From Apostichopus japonicus (Eukaryota; Echinodermata; Holothuroidea; Aspidochirotida; Stichopodidae): a stretch of 64,000 bases of DNA. A program made the position numbers and the translations under genes. The notes under the pieces were generated by a model. The model worked only from the letters and a program-made list of their open reading frames with translations. It searched no databases and was not told the DNA's origin. Shown here piece by piece: positions 37,158 to 48,663 of this stretch. Position 1 is the first letter of the stretch. Every line of letters starts with the position of its first letter. Where the stretch lies: contig NC_092565.1 in the NCBI RefSeq assembly GCF_037975245.1, positions 19,263,999 to 19,327,998 of the forward strand, in the 5' to 3' direction.

Positions 37158-39483
37158 AGAGTATTTATATACCATAAAATAAAATATGTGTGATGAGAAA
37201 GAAAGTCCAGTAAGCCAACTGGCTTAGTGATTCCTTGTACATTGTGTATTTGAGAACATTCTACAATAGCACTGCCAACAAGATAATGTCTTGATGTGCT
37301 GACCAATACTCACTTCAGCTGGGTTCTTGTACTTATACAGATATATTGTACATATCAGGGGCAAAAAAGAGCGAGAAGCTACTTATTGAAAATACGCACT
37401 TTTGATATGCAAAATACATCTAACACAGAGTTGTGTTACTTGGGACATTTGTTTTATTCCCTGCCCTCCCCCCTTTCTTTGAAGCTTTCTATTCCCTACT
37501 CACTTTTATGTACCCCATCACTCCCCACCCCATTCCATCCCTGCCCCCCCACCCCATCAAGACATATGTGCACATACAGCATGCTGATACTGTTAATGCA
37601 AATTGCCACCAACACTGATAGTCAACATGGCCGACACTAGTCTAGAAGGAGTTTCAAACCATAGATGTGCTTGCCATATATCAGTATAGTAAATGTTTGG
37701 AAGGTAACTTTTATATGAACATTGGAGATCATTTGTGCGGTTCTACGAAACAAACTAACTGGACTTGTCAATTGGCTTGCAAGCGGTATTATACTTGTAA
37801 TAGGTCTTATAAATACTGTAGGTTATTATGTTTATTTACATTATATATTCAAAGAATGGGGAGAGGGTTAATGACAACAAATGCATTAAGAAGAACTGGT
37901 TGAAAGAGATGTCTGAGCACGGACACCATTTCAACAAACTAATATTAGCACCCTTTGTATTTTACTTTAGTGGAGGGACACCTTACTGATGGCTGGAAAC
38001 ACAGATACTAGTTGTTACCTGCCAGTCAGATGGACTACAATCATTCCAAAACTGTACCCTCTGGTTGACCTCCAGCCCTCCTGATGAAAACCAGATTAAC
38101 CCTAACTTAGCTAAAATAATTCTTTCCCCTCCACTCCCCCCCCCCCCAAAAAAAAAAGAACTGCTATATTTACTGCCCACCCCCAAACTTTGTTATATTT
38201 TGGCATAAACAAATATACAATATTTATTACTGAAAATATGCTGGATAATATCCACTTGGAGCCCACTAGCCAAAACAGAAGCTAGAGAAAGGGTTGGAAG
38301 AAAGTAATTTTTGATTGATGAGTTTTATGGTCAGGGCTACTACTGCATAAATAACAAATATGCCCAGTAGCAGAACTGATATATAGTGTCTTTACAAGAT
38401 AGGTAATTTGACACCCCCTGGAGAAACAATTGCTGAGCTCTTTGAGGAAAGATTTGCACAAATGAGAGCAATACTGAATGACCCCACTGACCGAGGTCAA
38501 AATGTTTAAAGTACCTGTGTCACTCATACAGCATGTGTCTGCCTGACATAAGGTTTCCAAGTCTTGTTGAATGATGAATGATTAATGGACCATTAAAAAT
38601 GTGTTGACATCTTTAATTAATTAATTTGACAAATTTATATCTCCAGCCAAACAACCTCATGCTATAAGCATGTTGTTTTGACATGAAGATGCAGAAGATG
38701 CGGACGGAATATCAACATGGCCAAATATTCTAAAGAAAACCACAAACATTTTCAGCTGAAATGCTGTGATGACATCAGTCGCACTGCTGTTTGCCAGATG
38801 CATTCATGCTCAATGCCATGTGACAGATGTGACATATGTGATTTGACCCAAAGATGCTGAAACTTTGCAGAATTTTTATGATGCAATCAAATTCAGCTAC
38901 TAGAAATTCTCTTTAAAACAGCACATGTGGTGATTGATAACAAGTTTGCCAAACCTACCAAGTATGCCTTGAAAATTGATTGCAATTGATTGTACTTGAT
39001 TGATTGATTGCAATTGAAAGCAAGATTGCTATTGATCAAACTAATTAAGACAGTTTCCAAGGTTTTTGCAGACAAATGAAGTTTACTGAGGAATTTACAT
39101 AGATTACTTATTCATTCTAAATATTGCCAGACGCTTTTTCACTATTAACATGTTCAGTACTGGTTCTTCAAAACACAGCTGAAAATTGTCAAAACAAGTA
39201 AGATTCCTATTAAACGAAGGAAACTGTTACCGGAATAACGAAAGCTTACTTACTTTGCGAATGGTTAATTCGGAAGGAAGAGGTGATGGGCGTCGACGAG
39301 GAGGGTCATTGAGGGCGCAGTACTTAAGTCTTACCAGTTAATTAACTAGTAGGTTTGGGAAAGTGCAATATAGTAGATTGAAATCAGGTGAGAGAGAATT
39401 TGGAACATAATAGATAGAATCCCAGTACACGGCATGCATTTGCGGAGGTTCTTCTTCCGAAACATAACTCTAGTCAAACTTAA

Positions 39484-39862
39484 TAAAAGCATTGAAGACT
39501 CGCCCCAAACCGTGTGCGGACTTCTGAAAAAGTTAACTTTCTGTTGCTTGCAAGTGACATTTTGTTCGTGTCGCTACAAAATGCAGACATAATGAAACCT
39601 GATACCTTGTTATCTTTAGCTGGACCTGAGATGTCCATCGCTGTATCATTTGTATACTGTACGTGCTGTGGGTATTGACTGTATACAGTACTGACTGTAC
39701 ACTAGTGTCTAATTACAGACGGTAGCAAGCTGTGTGTGTATTTTCTGGGATCGATGGTGGTGTCTAACACTTCTGTTACACCTCATTCGAAACTAGGTCA
39801 GATTACCGGCATTAGACGTTTCTTTTTGCGCGAGTCTTCACACCCTTTAATGAACGGTAATA
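39484..39862 (+). repeat. Dispersed repeat, inverted partner of 54310-54625
   Basis: The sequence matches the reverse complement of 54310-54625 at about 85 percent or better. The best-conserved part is about 90 bases (tgtctaacacttctgttaca ... gcgcgagtcttca, 39762-39840) with only a few differences. This copy has an extra block (39644-39760) in place of a 'gggagttccataacaactccc' hairpin in the other. A frame runs through the conserved block in both copies (SNTSVTPHSKLGQITGI), but it is not maintained outside. Confidence 0.7.
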
Positions 39863-40310
39863 TTATGGGAATTCGGCATCCAACATCTTTGAAAATTTAC
39901 GAAAGTGAAGTCCCGATGCGGTATTTAATCAAGTGTCGAGTCAAGTGCACTCCCCATTAGATATACACAAGTTTCACATTTAGCGCATACTTTTCAACGT
40001 CAAGCTATATGATAAAATCTTTGTAGAGGTGTAAACTATTTGAAACCGATCGTTAGTAAAGGTTCATAAAAGATCCTAGGGTTTTTTGGCCTCACTTGAA
40101 TAATAAATTCCTCACTTGAGAGTCAAATTAATAATTTCAAGAAGTACTTTTCAGAAGTATATATCCTCGCACAAATTGTTTATCCAAATTTCTGGTGGAA
40201 GATTTCCAAAAATATCTAATTTTTATAAGGCAGCAGGAACTTGAACAATTTTTTAACTGCATTATAACCTTACGCAATTGGGCCATCGCATACTGTATGT
40301 AGCGAAACTA

Positions 40311-40386
40311 ATCAAAAACTTCAAACTGGACATTAAAAAAATTACAGCATCAAAAACTTCAAACTGGACATTAAAAAAATTACAGC
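40311..40386. repeat. Exact 38-bp tandem duplication
   Basis: The 38-base segment starting 'atcaaaaacttcaaactgg' and ending 'aaaaaaattacagc' is present twice with no differences, which implies a recent event. Confidence 0.95.
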
Positions 40387-40730
40387 TTTGAGTAATGGAA
40401 AATGAAAGAGACTTTTGTGTGAAAATAGCATTTGAGGCTGTGAAAGATTTGTCTAGTACATGTATATAATCTGATATCCTGTACATTCTTTTCCTGTGCA
40501 TGGCAAACATATAAACAATCTACCAGGAAATAATGAAATAGAGACTTCCTCAATTAAGCGAAACAGTTGACCGTTCAATACAGCTTCATTCTTTAAGACT
40601 TTACAAATACAATTCCAAATACAGGGGTGGAGGGTGGAGAGGGGGTGCAAAAGGTTCTGGAGAGAATTGGTATGTGAGAGGGTGGCATATATTAACTGTT
40701 ACTGGAACATAAAGCCATCAACATTTAAAG

Positions 40731-41017
40731 CGGAGTGTTAGCTCAGTGGTTAACGCCAGTGCCTTTCAATCATAAGGACCCCGGTTCGAGTCACTCCCAG
40801 ATTAATGTATGTCGTCCAGTTACAGAGTTGTTGACAATTAACAATTCATAATCATGGACGTTAAATATGAATGTAAGAGACTGACTTTGGTCAGCTTGCG
40901 GCTTTGATAAGCCAATGAGGCTTCTTCGCGAGTTCCTGCTTGCAGGAGGATCTAATATACATACATACATACATACATACATACATACATACATACATAC
41001 ATACATACATACATACA
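40731..41017 (+). mobile_element. ATAC-tailed tRNA SINE (family A), full copy
   Basis: The head is tRNA-like: gttagctcagtggttaacg (A box) and ccccggttcgagtcactcc (B box). A conserved body follows ('gtcgtccagttacagagttgttgacaatt', 'gtaagagactgact', 'cttcttcgcgagttcctgcttgcaggagg'), then a long (atac)n tail of about 65 bases. Head plus unrelated body plus a simple-repeat tail is the standard tRNA-SINE layout. Four copies occur in the window. Confidence 0.9.
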
Positions 41018-41520
41018 AAGTATCAATATCCCAGGCTTTTTAAGTTAATAATTTAATATACATAATTACACACATTGGACGAATATAATATAGCGTAGTG
41101 CCCTCAATTACCCATCCAGCCGCTGCGTGAAGACGAAAAAAAATACCAGGTACATTAGCTGGACAAAAGATGTAATTATCCAGCATGTTGAAAGCCACAT
41201 GAATCAAGTATATATAATGCCAATATTACAGGCCTGATAATCTGTTATCTGCAAATGCAGACAAAGGTAGGGTCTGGAGAGGTGTAGTGGATGATCTATG
41301 CTCTATGTGGTCATGAGTGGAAAGTGTGTACTCTGCACTCTGATTGGTTAGAAGTTATCTGTAAGATGAATAGTGGCTAATACAGTACCAGTTGCCAAGC
41401 AAAAATAACCAGAAAACTGTTTAGCACCCCATTGATCATCTTAATTTTGTTAAATCTACAAGATATAATAATGCATGTTTTTGTCCCTTCTGTTACTGTA
41501 CGTTATTTGTCATTTAGCCT

Positions 41521-41553
41521 CTGAAGAAGATCCTGCTAGGATCGAACCTTCAG
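41521..41553 (+). other. Nested hairpin CTGAAG..GATCCT gct AGGATC..CTTCAG
   Basis: The inner stem GATCCT/AGGATC (41529-34 and 41538-43) has a 3-base loop. An outer stem CTGAAG/CTTCAG (41521-26 and 41548-53) encloses it. CTGAAGA-stem-GAAC resembles the CUGANGA-stem-GAAA core of hammerhead ribozymes, but the last core base is C. No cleavage-site strand is visible, so activity is not claimed. Confidence 0.4.
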
Positions 41554-42716
41554 GCCAACTTACCTTTACACATTCTCTTACACAGGCTCTGTAGTGGATA
41601 AGCAGTTTGCTAAAAGTTTTATTTTATTTACTTTAGACTATCACGGCAACCATTCAGGCACACCCTTTCCATTATTATCTTTAGAAGCAATATTTCAAAA
41701 AAATCTCTTATGGTATTTAAGTTCCAATGCAGAAATTGTTTTGGGGAAAATGTAACCAAATTTGTCAGTCGGATCGGGGAGAGGTGGGGGGGGGGGTGGA
41801 ATTGATGTTTAAGAGGTACTGTATCAGATTTTGATCCGTAGGAATTTATTAGTTAGACACTATGAACATTTTACACTTGTAGGGGGAGGGGAAGGAAAGT
41901 GATGAAAACTTAAGTAGTTACCTAATTGTTACCCCACACCTCTGTGGCTTGAAATGGTGTGCCAGTACTACTGTAGCTTGGTATTAACATTATAAACTGC
42001 TACTAGTACTACGAAGCAAAGTTACCCTTTATACATAAGTAGAACATGGCCTAGCAACCAAAGCTTTAGACCATGGGAACACTTTTCAAATGGCATGAGG
42101 CTTCTTCTTCTTTTTATTTAAAATACATAATTTTAGTCAATTTTGTTTTTAGCCTGTTCATTTTTTGTCTATTTGTAAAAATATGAGGGCCTGATATTTT
42201 GATCCTATCAGAGGCTAACCATTTGCCTAGAACCTGCTTGGATGGAAATGTCAGGCCTATGCACGCATATGTATCTTGACCGTGATTGAAGTCATTCCAA
42301 ATGCCTGTTTAGTGCTGACAAACTACAAAACCAATACTGGTGTAACTTTATTGGCCTAGCCTAGCCTATGCATACATAAACTTACCATAGACCTAGACAT
42401 AGGTCTCTGTTAGTGTTAGACTAGAGCAGTAGTAGTAGTAGTACTAAGTCTACAATATCGCAGAATTGAACACCGTCGTCTGCGAGCAACAGTCTTCCTG
42501 AGACTAGGCATAGAATCAATCGTTGGAGACTAGGCCTACTGTGTGCCGAACTAAGGCCTGGCTTGGTCACATTTACTCAGTAGTACTTTCTTTGTATACC
42601 GTCACTGGGCCCTGAAGTCGCTTCAGTTCTGTTGTACGTGTTGAACATTTGTTCGGCAATCCTTACCATACAGAAAATTGTGTTATTTTTTTTACGTTAG
42701 ACTTACCTCCAAGTTC

Positions 42717-43000
42717 CAACGGACGCTCCGATTTACAATGTATCCCGTTGTACAGTACTGCTTGTCCAGTAAATTGCAAGATTCGTATCTCGTGGAATTG
42801 CTTCAGTTCACGTATTTACGTTTTTCTGCCTGACTGCGTCAGCCAAGTTAACAGGTACCGCAATTGTTACAGTTTACCTGTTTCGTCTATTACTGACTTT
42901 AAAGATTAACTTCATCGATCAAGCTTGATCTTTGCCGCCAGCTGCTCGTACAGAAATTTTCAACACATGTTTACTGTGTAGCTGAAGCACAACCCGGAAG
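42717..43000 (-). promoter_or_regulatory. Possible - strand first exon or promoter region
   Basis: A consensus minus-strand donor (TTGGAG then gtaagt, at 42717/42716) lies at the edge of a more GC- and CpG-rich stretch (42440-43100) than its surroundings. No frame with an ATG continues into the donor, so a 5' untranslated first exon is the simplest reading. There is no TATA box that I would defend. Confidence 0.2.
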
Positions 43001-43373
43001 TAAAAAATCAAACTTACTATATTTTAAAATGACGTCATTGACTAGCACAGCGCCTCAGGTGAAACAACAAAATATAATCGCCTGGAGTAAAATCGAGGAC
43101 GCTAGTTCTGAATGTTGCTTTTGCAGACCAATGTCTTTTCCAGTTTATTACGTCATTGTTTTGATTGCAATTTCTGCATCACCATCATAAAATACTTCCT
43201 GATAGAATGCGTTCTTTCATGATAAAATTTTATTAAATGTTACTAAAATAATGTGACTGTATCTATCAACTATATAGAGAACGTGATGTTATTACAACTC
43301 AGCAATAAAATGTGTATTCCTTCTTTTGGCTTACAAATCATTTACCAATACAAGAGTAGTTTAATCGTCTAAA

Positions 43374-44388
43374 CCGGGGCGTAGCGAAGGTTTTTTTGTT
43401 GGGGGGGGGGGGTGTGGAGAATTTGATTTGCCGACGGATCTGGAAGTGGTGACTGAAATGGGGGAGGGGTCTAAGGGGAGGTGGTGTCCCCCTCCCCTTT
43501 GGAAAATTTTTAGTTTTGAAACGTCCTTAGATGCAATCTGGTGTATATTTTAAGTTAAATTTGATTTGCCGACGGATCTGGAAGTGGTGACTGAAATGGG
43601 GGAGGGGTTGTCCCCCCTCCCTTTTGGCAATTTTTTAGTTTTGAAACGTCCTTAGATGCAATCTGGTGCATATTTTAAGTCAAATTTGATTTGCCGACGG
43701 ATCTGGAAGTGGTGACTGAAATGGGGGAGGGGTCTAAGGGGAGGTGGTGTCCCCCTCCCCCTTTGGAAAATTTTTAGTTTTGAAACGTCCTTAGATGCAA
43801 TCTGGTGTATATTTTAAGTTAAATTTGATTTGCCGACGGATCTGGAAGTGGTGACTGAAATGGGGGAGGGGTTGTCCCCCCTCCCTTTTGGCAATTTTTT
43901 AGTTTGAAACGTCCTTAGATGCAATCTGGTGCATATTTTAAGTCAAATTTGATTTGCCGACGGATCTGGAAGTGGTGACTGAAATGGGGGAGGGGTTGTC
44001 CCCCCTCCCTTTTGGCAATTTTTTAGTTTTGAAACGTCCTTAGATGCAATCTGGTGCATATTTTAAGTCAAATTTGATTTGCCGACGGATCTGGAAGTGG
44101 TGACTGAAATGGGGGAGGGGTCTAAGGGTAGGGGGTCTACCCCTCCCCTTTGGAAAAATTAGTTTGAACGTCCTTAGATGCATATTTAGGTGCATATTTT
44201 GAGTCAAATTTGGCACGGAAGAAGCTCCCGTTCTCCTTTTTCTATTCAGCTTTCCTTCTTTCTTCCCCTTCCGCTCTCTTCACCTTTTCTCCTTTTGCCG
44301 ACAGACCCAAAATTTGCCGACAGCCACCAAATTATTGGGGGGTGTGACACCCCCCCACACCCCCCCCCCCCCGCTCGCTACGCCCCTG
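43374..44388. mobile_element. 1015-bp hAT element carrying a tandem array
   Basis: The ends CCGGGGCGTAGCGA and (reverse) CAGGGGCGTAGCGA are inverted. The exact 8-mer cgtctaaa flanks both sides (43366-43373 and 44389-44396), so this is an intact hAT-type insertion. The interior is six tandem units starting near 43431, 43569, 43694, 43833, 43957 and 44082. A C/T-rich segment and G/C tracts follow. There is no transposase frame; it is a non-autonomous element. Confidence 0.9.
43431..44205. repeat. Alternating 139/125-bp higher-order array in the hAT element
   Basis: Six units open with 'ccgacggatctggaagtggt'. The spacings are 138, 125, 139, 124 and 125. The long form has 'ggggtctaaggggaggtggtgtccccc' and the short form 'ggggttgtccccc'. 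The order is long-short-long-short-short-long. Each unit carries a gggggagggg/ccccctcccc pair that can fold as a hairpin or as G-rich structures. Confidence 0.9.
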
Positions 44389-44606
44389 CGTCTAAAACAA
44401 AATAGACATTCGATGAAGCCTTAAAATCAGAGTACCTTGACAGCTAGCCAAACCGTTTCAAGAAGAACTAACAAACGAAATATTTATTAAATAGCAACAG
44501 GAAACTAATGAAGAAAATTTGTACTGGTGATATCACAGACCACCGGTACCCAATATGAGAGAACTTCCTTGAACAACAACTGGCTTTGTAACAGGAAGTA
44601 ACTCAG

Positions 44607-44780
44607 AAATACCACTGATTGCGTCTGTTTGGGGCAAGGAAAGATACCTCATACTAACCGTGTTCAACAAGTGCATAAATTAGCTGGGAAACTCTTACTC
44701 GAAAATCGAGTGTATCCCTGTGTTAGATCAGAGTTACAAAATAATCATAGTAAAGAAACGAAACCACATTTTACATATCT
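44607..44780 (+). other. Coding-like open segment interrupted by the U2 insertion
   Basis: About 58 codons are open up to the insertion point (for example HKLAGKLLLENRVYPCVR). A possible acceptor is gtaacaggaagtaactcag. There is no clear donor. If it was ever coding, the retroposed insertion starting at 44781 broke it. Confidence 0.2.
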
Positions 44781-44820
44781 TCTCGGCCTTTTGGCTAATA
44801 TGATGTGTAGTATTTGTTCC
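44781..44820 (+). pseudogene. U2 snRNA 5' fragment
   Basis: It corresponds to about bases 7-47 of U2. The invariant 'ttctcggccttttggctaa' is followed by a diverged branch-point-recognition region (tgtgtagtatttgttc, where U2 has gtgtagtatctgttc). The stem IIa and Sm-site sequences that should follow are not recognisable, so it is not a functional U2 gene. Confidence 0.8.
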
Positions 44821-44865
44821 TTTTCGAGGGGAATGGTGATACACACCCGACGATGATCACACAGT

Positions 44866-45221
44866 CATAGGCGTAGGAGCCCAATTTGATTTGGGGAGGG
44901 GGGGGGCTGTAACGACTTGCCCCGAAAAATCATGTTAATGTACACATCATATAGGCATGCATCGGTTATTACATCGCTTGCCAATTACAAACAATCATTT
45001 GCAATGTTATTACCCTTCCAAATTAGTTATAATTTTTGGGGTAGTCGTTACGGTACAATAATAATATTAATATAAGTTTAACCATTGAAAAACACATCGC
45101 AATTCATTTTTCTTTCTTTAGGTGCCCGAAAAACTCCCAGCATATTGCCCGAGTTTTCCCAAAAATATTTGGTTGGGGGCTGCAGCCCCCCTGTCCCCCA
45201 CCCTCGCCTCCTACGCCTATG
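44866..45221. mobile_element. hAT-type MITE nested in the U2 insertion
   Basis: The ends are inverted (cataggcgtaggag and ctcctacgcctatg). The flanks cacacagt (44858-44865) and gtcacagt (45222-45229) agree at 6 of 8 positions. The 356-bp body has G-rich and C-rich ends and no transposase. Its position shows that it inserted after the U2-headed element. Confidence 0.8.
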
Positions 45222-45910
45222 GTCACAGTCCCGATGCAAGGGGACTGGGGTTGAGAGCGGATCAATCGTTCGGTAGTTTGGTTTTCGTGCCCAGGTTCTT
45301 TCCTGGGTGACTTTTCTTAAAAAGTACCACATTTTACATATCTAAGGGTTCAACATTGGCGACAGAAATAACTTATAGTCATAACTGACCCATGCACTCT
45401 GGTCTCCGCTACAAGATAATCGAGAGGATATGAATATGCATAATTTATAGCCCAACATAGATATTTTGGTGTCAGATAAGTTAAACTTATGCTATGCAGT
45501 GAAACATTTTACACCCCATCTCAATATTGTGACGGGGTCCTGTACATATAGTCCAAAACAAGTAAATAAGTCGTGAACAGTTTATTCCTCCTCTCTCTTT
45601 CCGTTTTCCCTCTTAACTGCCTTTCTCAACTCCCAAAAACAATCTAACGCAAAAATCCATCAAAGTAAAGAATGTCCCTCTATAGTAAGGGTACAAAACG
45701 CTGAATTAGACTAACAACAAGGGGACACTCTCCATGCATGACCAAACACAATAGGCACCCGAGGTGCAGGAATTCGGCCATGCAAATACACGTTGTCACC
45801 CAATACACATGCGCAGTCACCCCAGGACATGCGCAGTCGGCCAGAGAGCGCCCCCTGCAACACGGATGGAAGAACCATATAAACAACAAGCAATCAACAG
45901 ACTGTGAAAA

Positions 45911-46312
45911 CAGGGGCGTAGCGAAGGGGTTTTTGTTGGGGGGGTGTGGAGAATTTGATTTGCCGACGGATCTGGAAGTGGTGACTGAAATGGGGGAGGG
46001 GTCTAAGGGGAGGGGGTGTCCCCCTCCCCTTTGGCAATTTTTTAGTTTTGAAACGTCCTTAGATGCAATCTGGTGCATATTTTAAGTCAAATTTGATTTG
46101 CCGACGGATCTGGAAGTGGTGACTGAAATGGGGGAGGGGTCTAAGGGGAGGGGGTGACCCCTCCCCTTTGGAAATTTTTTAGTTTTGATACGTCCTTAGA
46201 TGCAATCTGGTGCATATTTTAAGTAAAAATTTGGCACGGAAGAAGCTCCCGTTCTCCTTTTCTCTATTCAGCTTTCCTTCTTTCTTCCCCTTCCGCTCTC
46301 TTCACCTTTTCT
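45911..46312. mobile_element. 3'-truncated relative of the 43.4-kb hAT element
   Basis: It starts with the full CAGGGGCGTAGCGAAGG end and carries two of the same tandem units (ccgacggatctgg at 45963 and 46101, spacing 138), then the same C/T-rich segment. The match stops after 'cttcaccttttctc', so the right terminal repeat and its flank duplication are missing. Confidence 0.85.
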
Positions 46313-47547
46313 CTTGTATTGGGGAGGGGGTACGTCGTTCAGGCTAGGGGTGTAATGGCAGTCTTATTTTGGGGAGCCGTATGTGGTTGTGCCCCCTGCT
46401 TGATTGAATGAATCTACAATTGTCTGGCTAAACTTTAAGTTTTTTGTTATTATCTTCTTGAAATGCGACACATTTGAAAAGTTAAGGCTTAGTATAGCTG
46501 CAAATAATCACTGTATTTAAAATTTCATCAAGATCCAACTTTTTATTATGTAAATTAGCCAATTAATACTTTCAAGAAAGAACAAAGACATTTTCATCTC
46601 AAATGACTATGATAACATAACTTATTCTGCTTTTGTCTGCTTCGATGGAAAGTTTGAATAATTCTTATCTTCGCCATACAAAAGGCTCTCAGGGTGTGGT
46701 TTTGACTAACAGAAAATTTCCAGCATATTTTTCTATGCGAACTAAAAAAAATTCAGACACCAAATTACCCCTTTAATGGTATACTCACTACGTCTATAGG
46801 GGTCTAAACATTACGAGGGTCAGTCTAAAACAGGACCTAATCGATATATAGCCTATACATATATAAGGAATCCTTATAACGTTAGAGACCGTGGTCTTAA
46901 TACCAAAACGCCATTACTCTCATCGAACAAGGTTATGCCCATATTGATATTCCGTTGGCTGAAAATGATCGCATAATAAAAATTGTGGAAATTTTCTGCA
47001 TCTTTAGGTCAAAACGACTTCCTCATAGCATTTTAATATAGAAATACTGAGATGGAGATATAGATGGAGACATAAACTGGTCAAATTTTGTGGTATTTTG
47101 TGAATATATTTATATTTTGTGAACTGCAGAGTGAATGATGTCATCACGGTAAACAGACTTGAAAATGTTTTTTCTTTCTATTCTTTTCTTTCTTTGTAAT
47201 ATAAGTCACTTATTCACAGATGGAAATAACATATTTACAACAAAAGTTGCATATTGATGAAATTCTACATACAGAGAATATGACTGCTAGGTAAACATTT
47301 CAAATTTAATATCATGCACATTTTAAGGGGGTGGGGTGGGGGTGGGGGGGAGGAGTAAATCAAGAATGATATGATGACATCACAGACTACCCACTATGAA
47401 CAACTCCCTGGATAAATCGAGGTCTTAGCCATTCCAAAAAACAGGATTTATGTTCAAACTGCACAACCATATTTCGACTTAGGAACAAAATATTGACATG
47501 CATGGGGTTTATAAGTATCGGTGTGACATATAATATTTCTGTTCCAT

Positions 47548-47580
47548 CATGGAGGTAAAACAGACTGTTTTACCTCCATG
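47548..47580. other. 33-bp perfect palindrome between 7-bp direct repeats
   Basis: CATGGAGGTAAAACAG, one A, then its exact reverse complement. On both sides lies the same 7-mer gttccat (47541-47547 and 47581-47587). The design is that of a target duplication around a transposon reduced to its two terminal repeats. Confidence 0.85.
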
Positions 47581-48663
47581 GTTCCATATAAGGTTCACAT
47601 ACTCTGCCCCTGGAATATTCCTTGATCAACGATCCCGGTTTTTCACGAGTTGCACCGAGAGGCCCCTCGAAGTTATATTCGAGTTTGTGACAGTGAGCGT
47701 TTACCTAGACGCCGGGTTGAAGAAGCACATTGTAAATGACAGCCAATAGGACATGCCGAGGTGCCTTATATTTCAAGGTGAATCATTGATAGAGGTGACA
47801 GTGGGTCGGCGATGGGTAAGAGTCATTGTAGCATGTATAAATCCTGTCTGGTTTTCTCATTATTATCTAGGCTCATTGTTTCACGTGAATTCCTTTGAGC
47901 ACGAAATTTTAACGGATGTTAGGGCTACTAAGTAACGTTTTATTTTTAACAACATTGTTTTGAATTTCCAACGTTGTGAAAGTTATAGGGAGAAGTTTTA
48001 AGTGGTTCCAATGAAATACATCTGTTACTGTCATTATTAGTATTCTTTTTTTTTTAAACAAATTATGAAGAACTATACAGTACATTTACCTGTCACTACA
48101 CAATGCATCTAAAAATAGAAATGATCTTTTAAACACTTTAGGCTCATAAATACGGCTTAGTGTATGACAAACCATAGCTCAGTTCATCAGACACAACACA
48201 AAACCTATGTGGGAACTCCATTACTGACTTTGATGGCCTCAAATCAAATGTTTAAAATGATCTACAAATTGCTCAATGACAGTCGAAGTTGAATGAAAGA
48301 GTTCTCAATTCTTTGTGTGAAAACCGAAAAAATATAGAAATATTTTTTTATATTTTCGGTAGGACATATGAAGACCAAAATTTCTGCATAAAGTTACCTT
48401 TAACTTTTCCCGTCATTTGGTAAATACGGGTAAAACTATGCATGACACAACACCGATGGTCAAACTTTTAAAAAGTTCGTCGTTATTTGACAAGATACTT
48501 GACGAAAACACATTTTCTTGACAAGTCAATTATTGATTAGAAGCTTGAAGAAATGATACAGTGGTTGGATTTGTAGCATGCATGTGGGATGTGTGACAGT
48601 TCTCGCAAACCAGGTCAATGGAAACTGATTTCGCAGAAACAGAGCCGTATATAGCCGTATATT

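Larger units (their letters stand above)
44781..45325 (+). mobile_element. U2 snRNA-headed retroposed insertion
   Basis: The 18-mer accacattttacatatct is present exactly on both sides (44763-44780 and 45326-45343), a long target duplication typical of LINE-driven insertion. The insert opens with the U2 snRNA 5' region: 'tctcggccttttggctaa', then 'gtgtagtatttgttc'. Similarity fades after about U2 base 48. A 356-bp hAT MITE is nested inside; without it and its duplication the insert is about 181 bp. The 3' part ends in a cccagg/cctggg hairpin and 'ttaaaaagt'. It is either a chimeric U2 pseudogene or a snRNA-headed SINE. Confidence 0.7.

Noticed and set aside
39254-39322. 69-base minus-strand exon with a PRRRPSPLPSEL peptide and a gtaagt donor
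   Set aside because: The acceptor lacks a pyrimidine tract and the composition is driven by a CpG-rich stretch. No partner exon was found.
40731-40800. A functional tRNA gene
   Set aside because: A and B boxes are present, but the acceptor stem does not close and the sequence continues into a SINE body shared by four copies.
44781-44820. A functional U2 snRNA gene
   Set aside because: Only about the first 48 bases are recognisable, and the whole segment sits between target duplications.
45680-46085. Overlapping frames of 115-132 codons on both strands
   Set aside because: They lie across the truncated hAT element and change with its G/C tracts.
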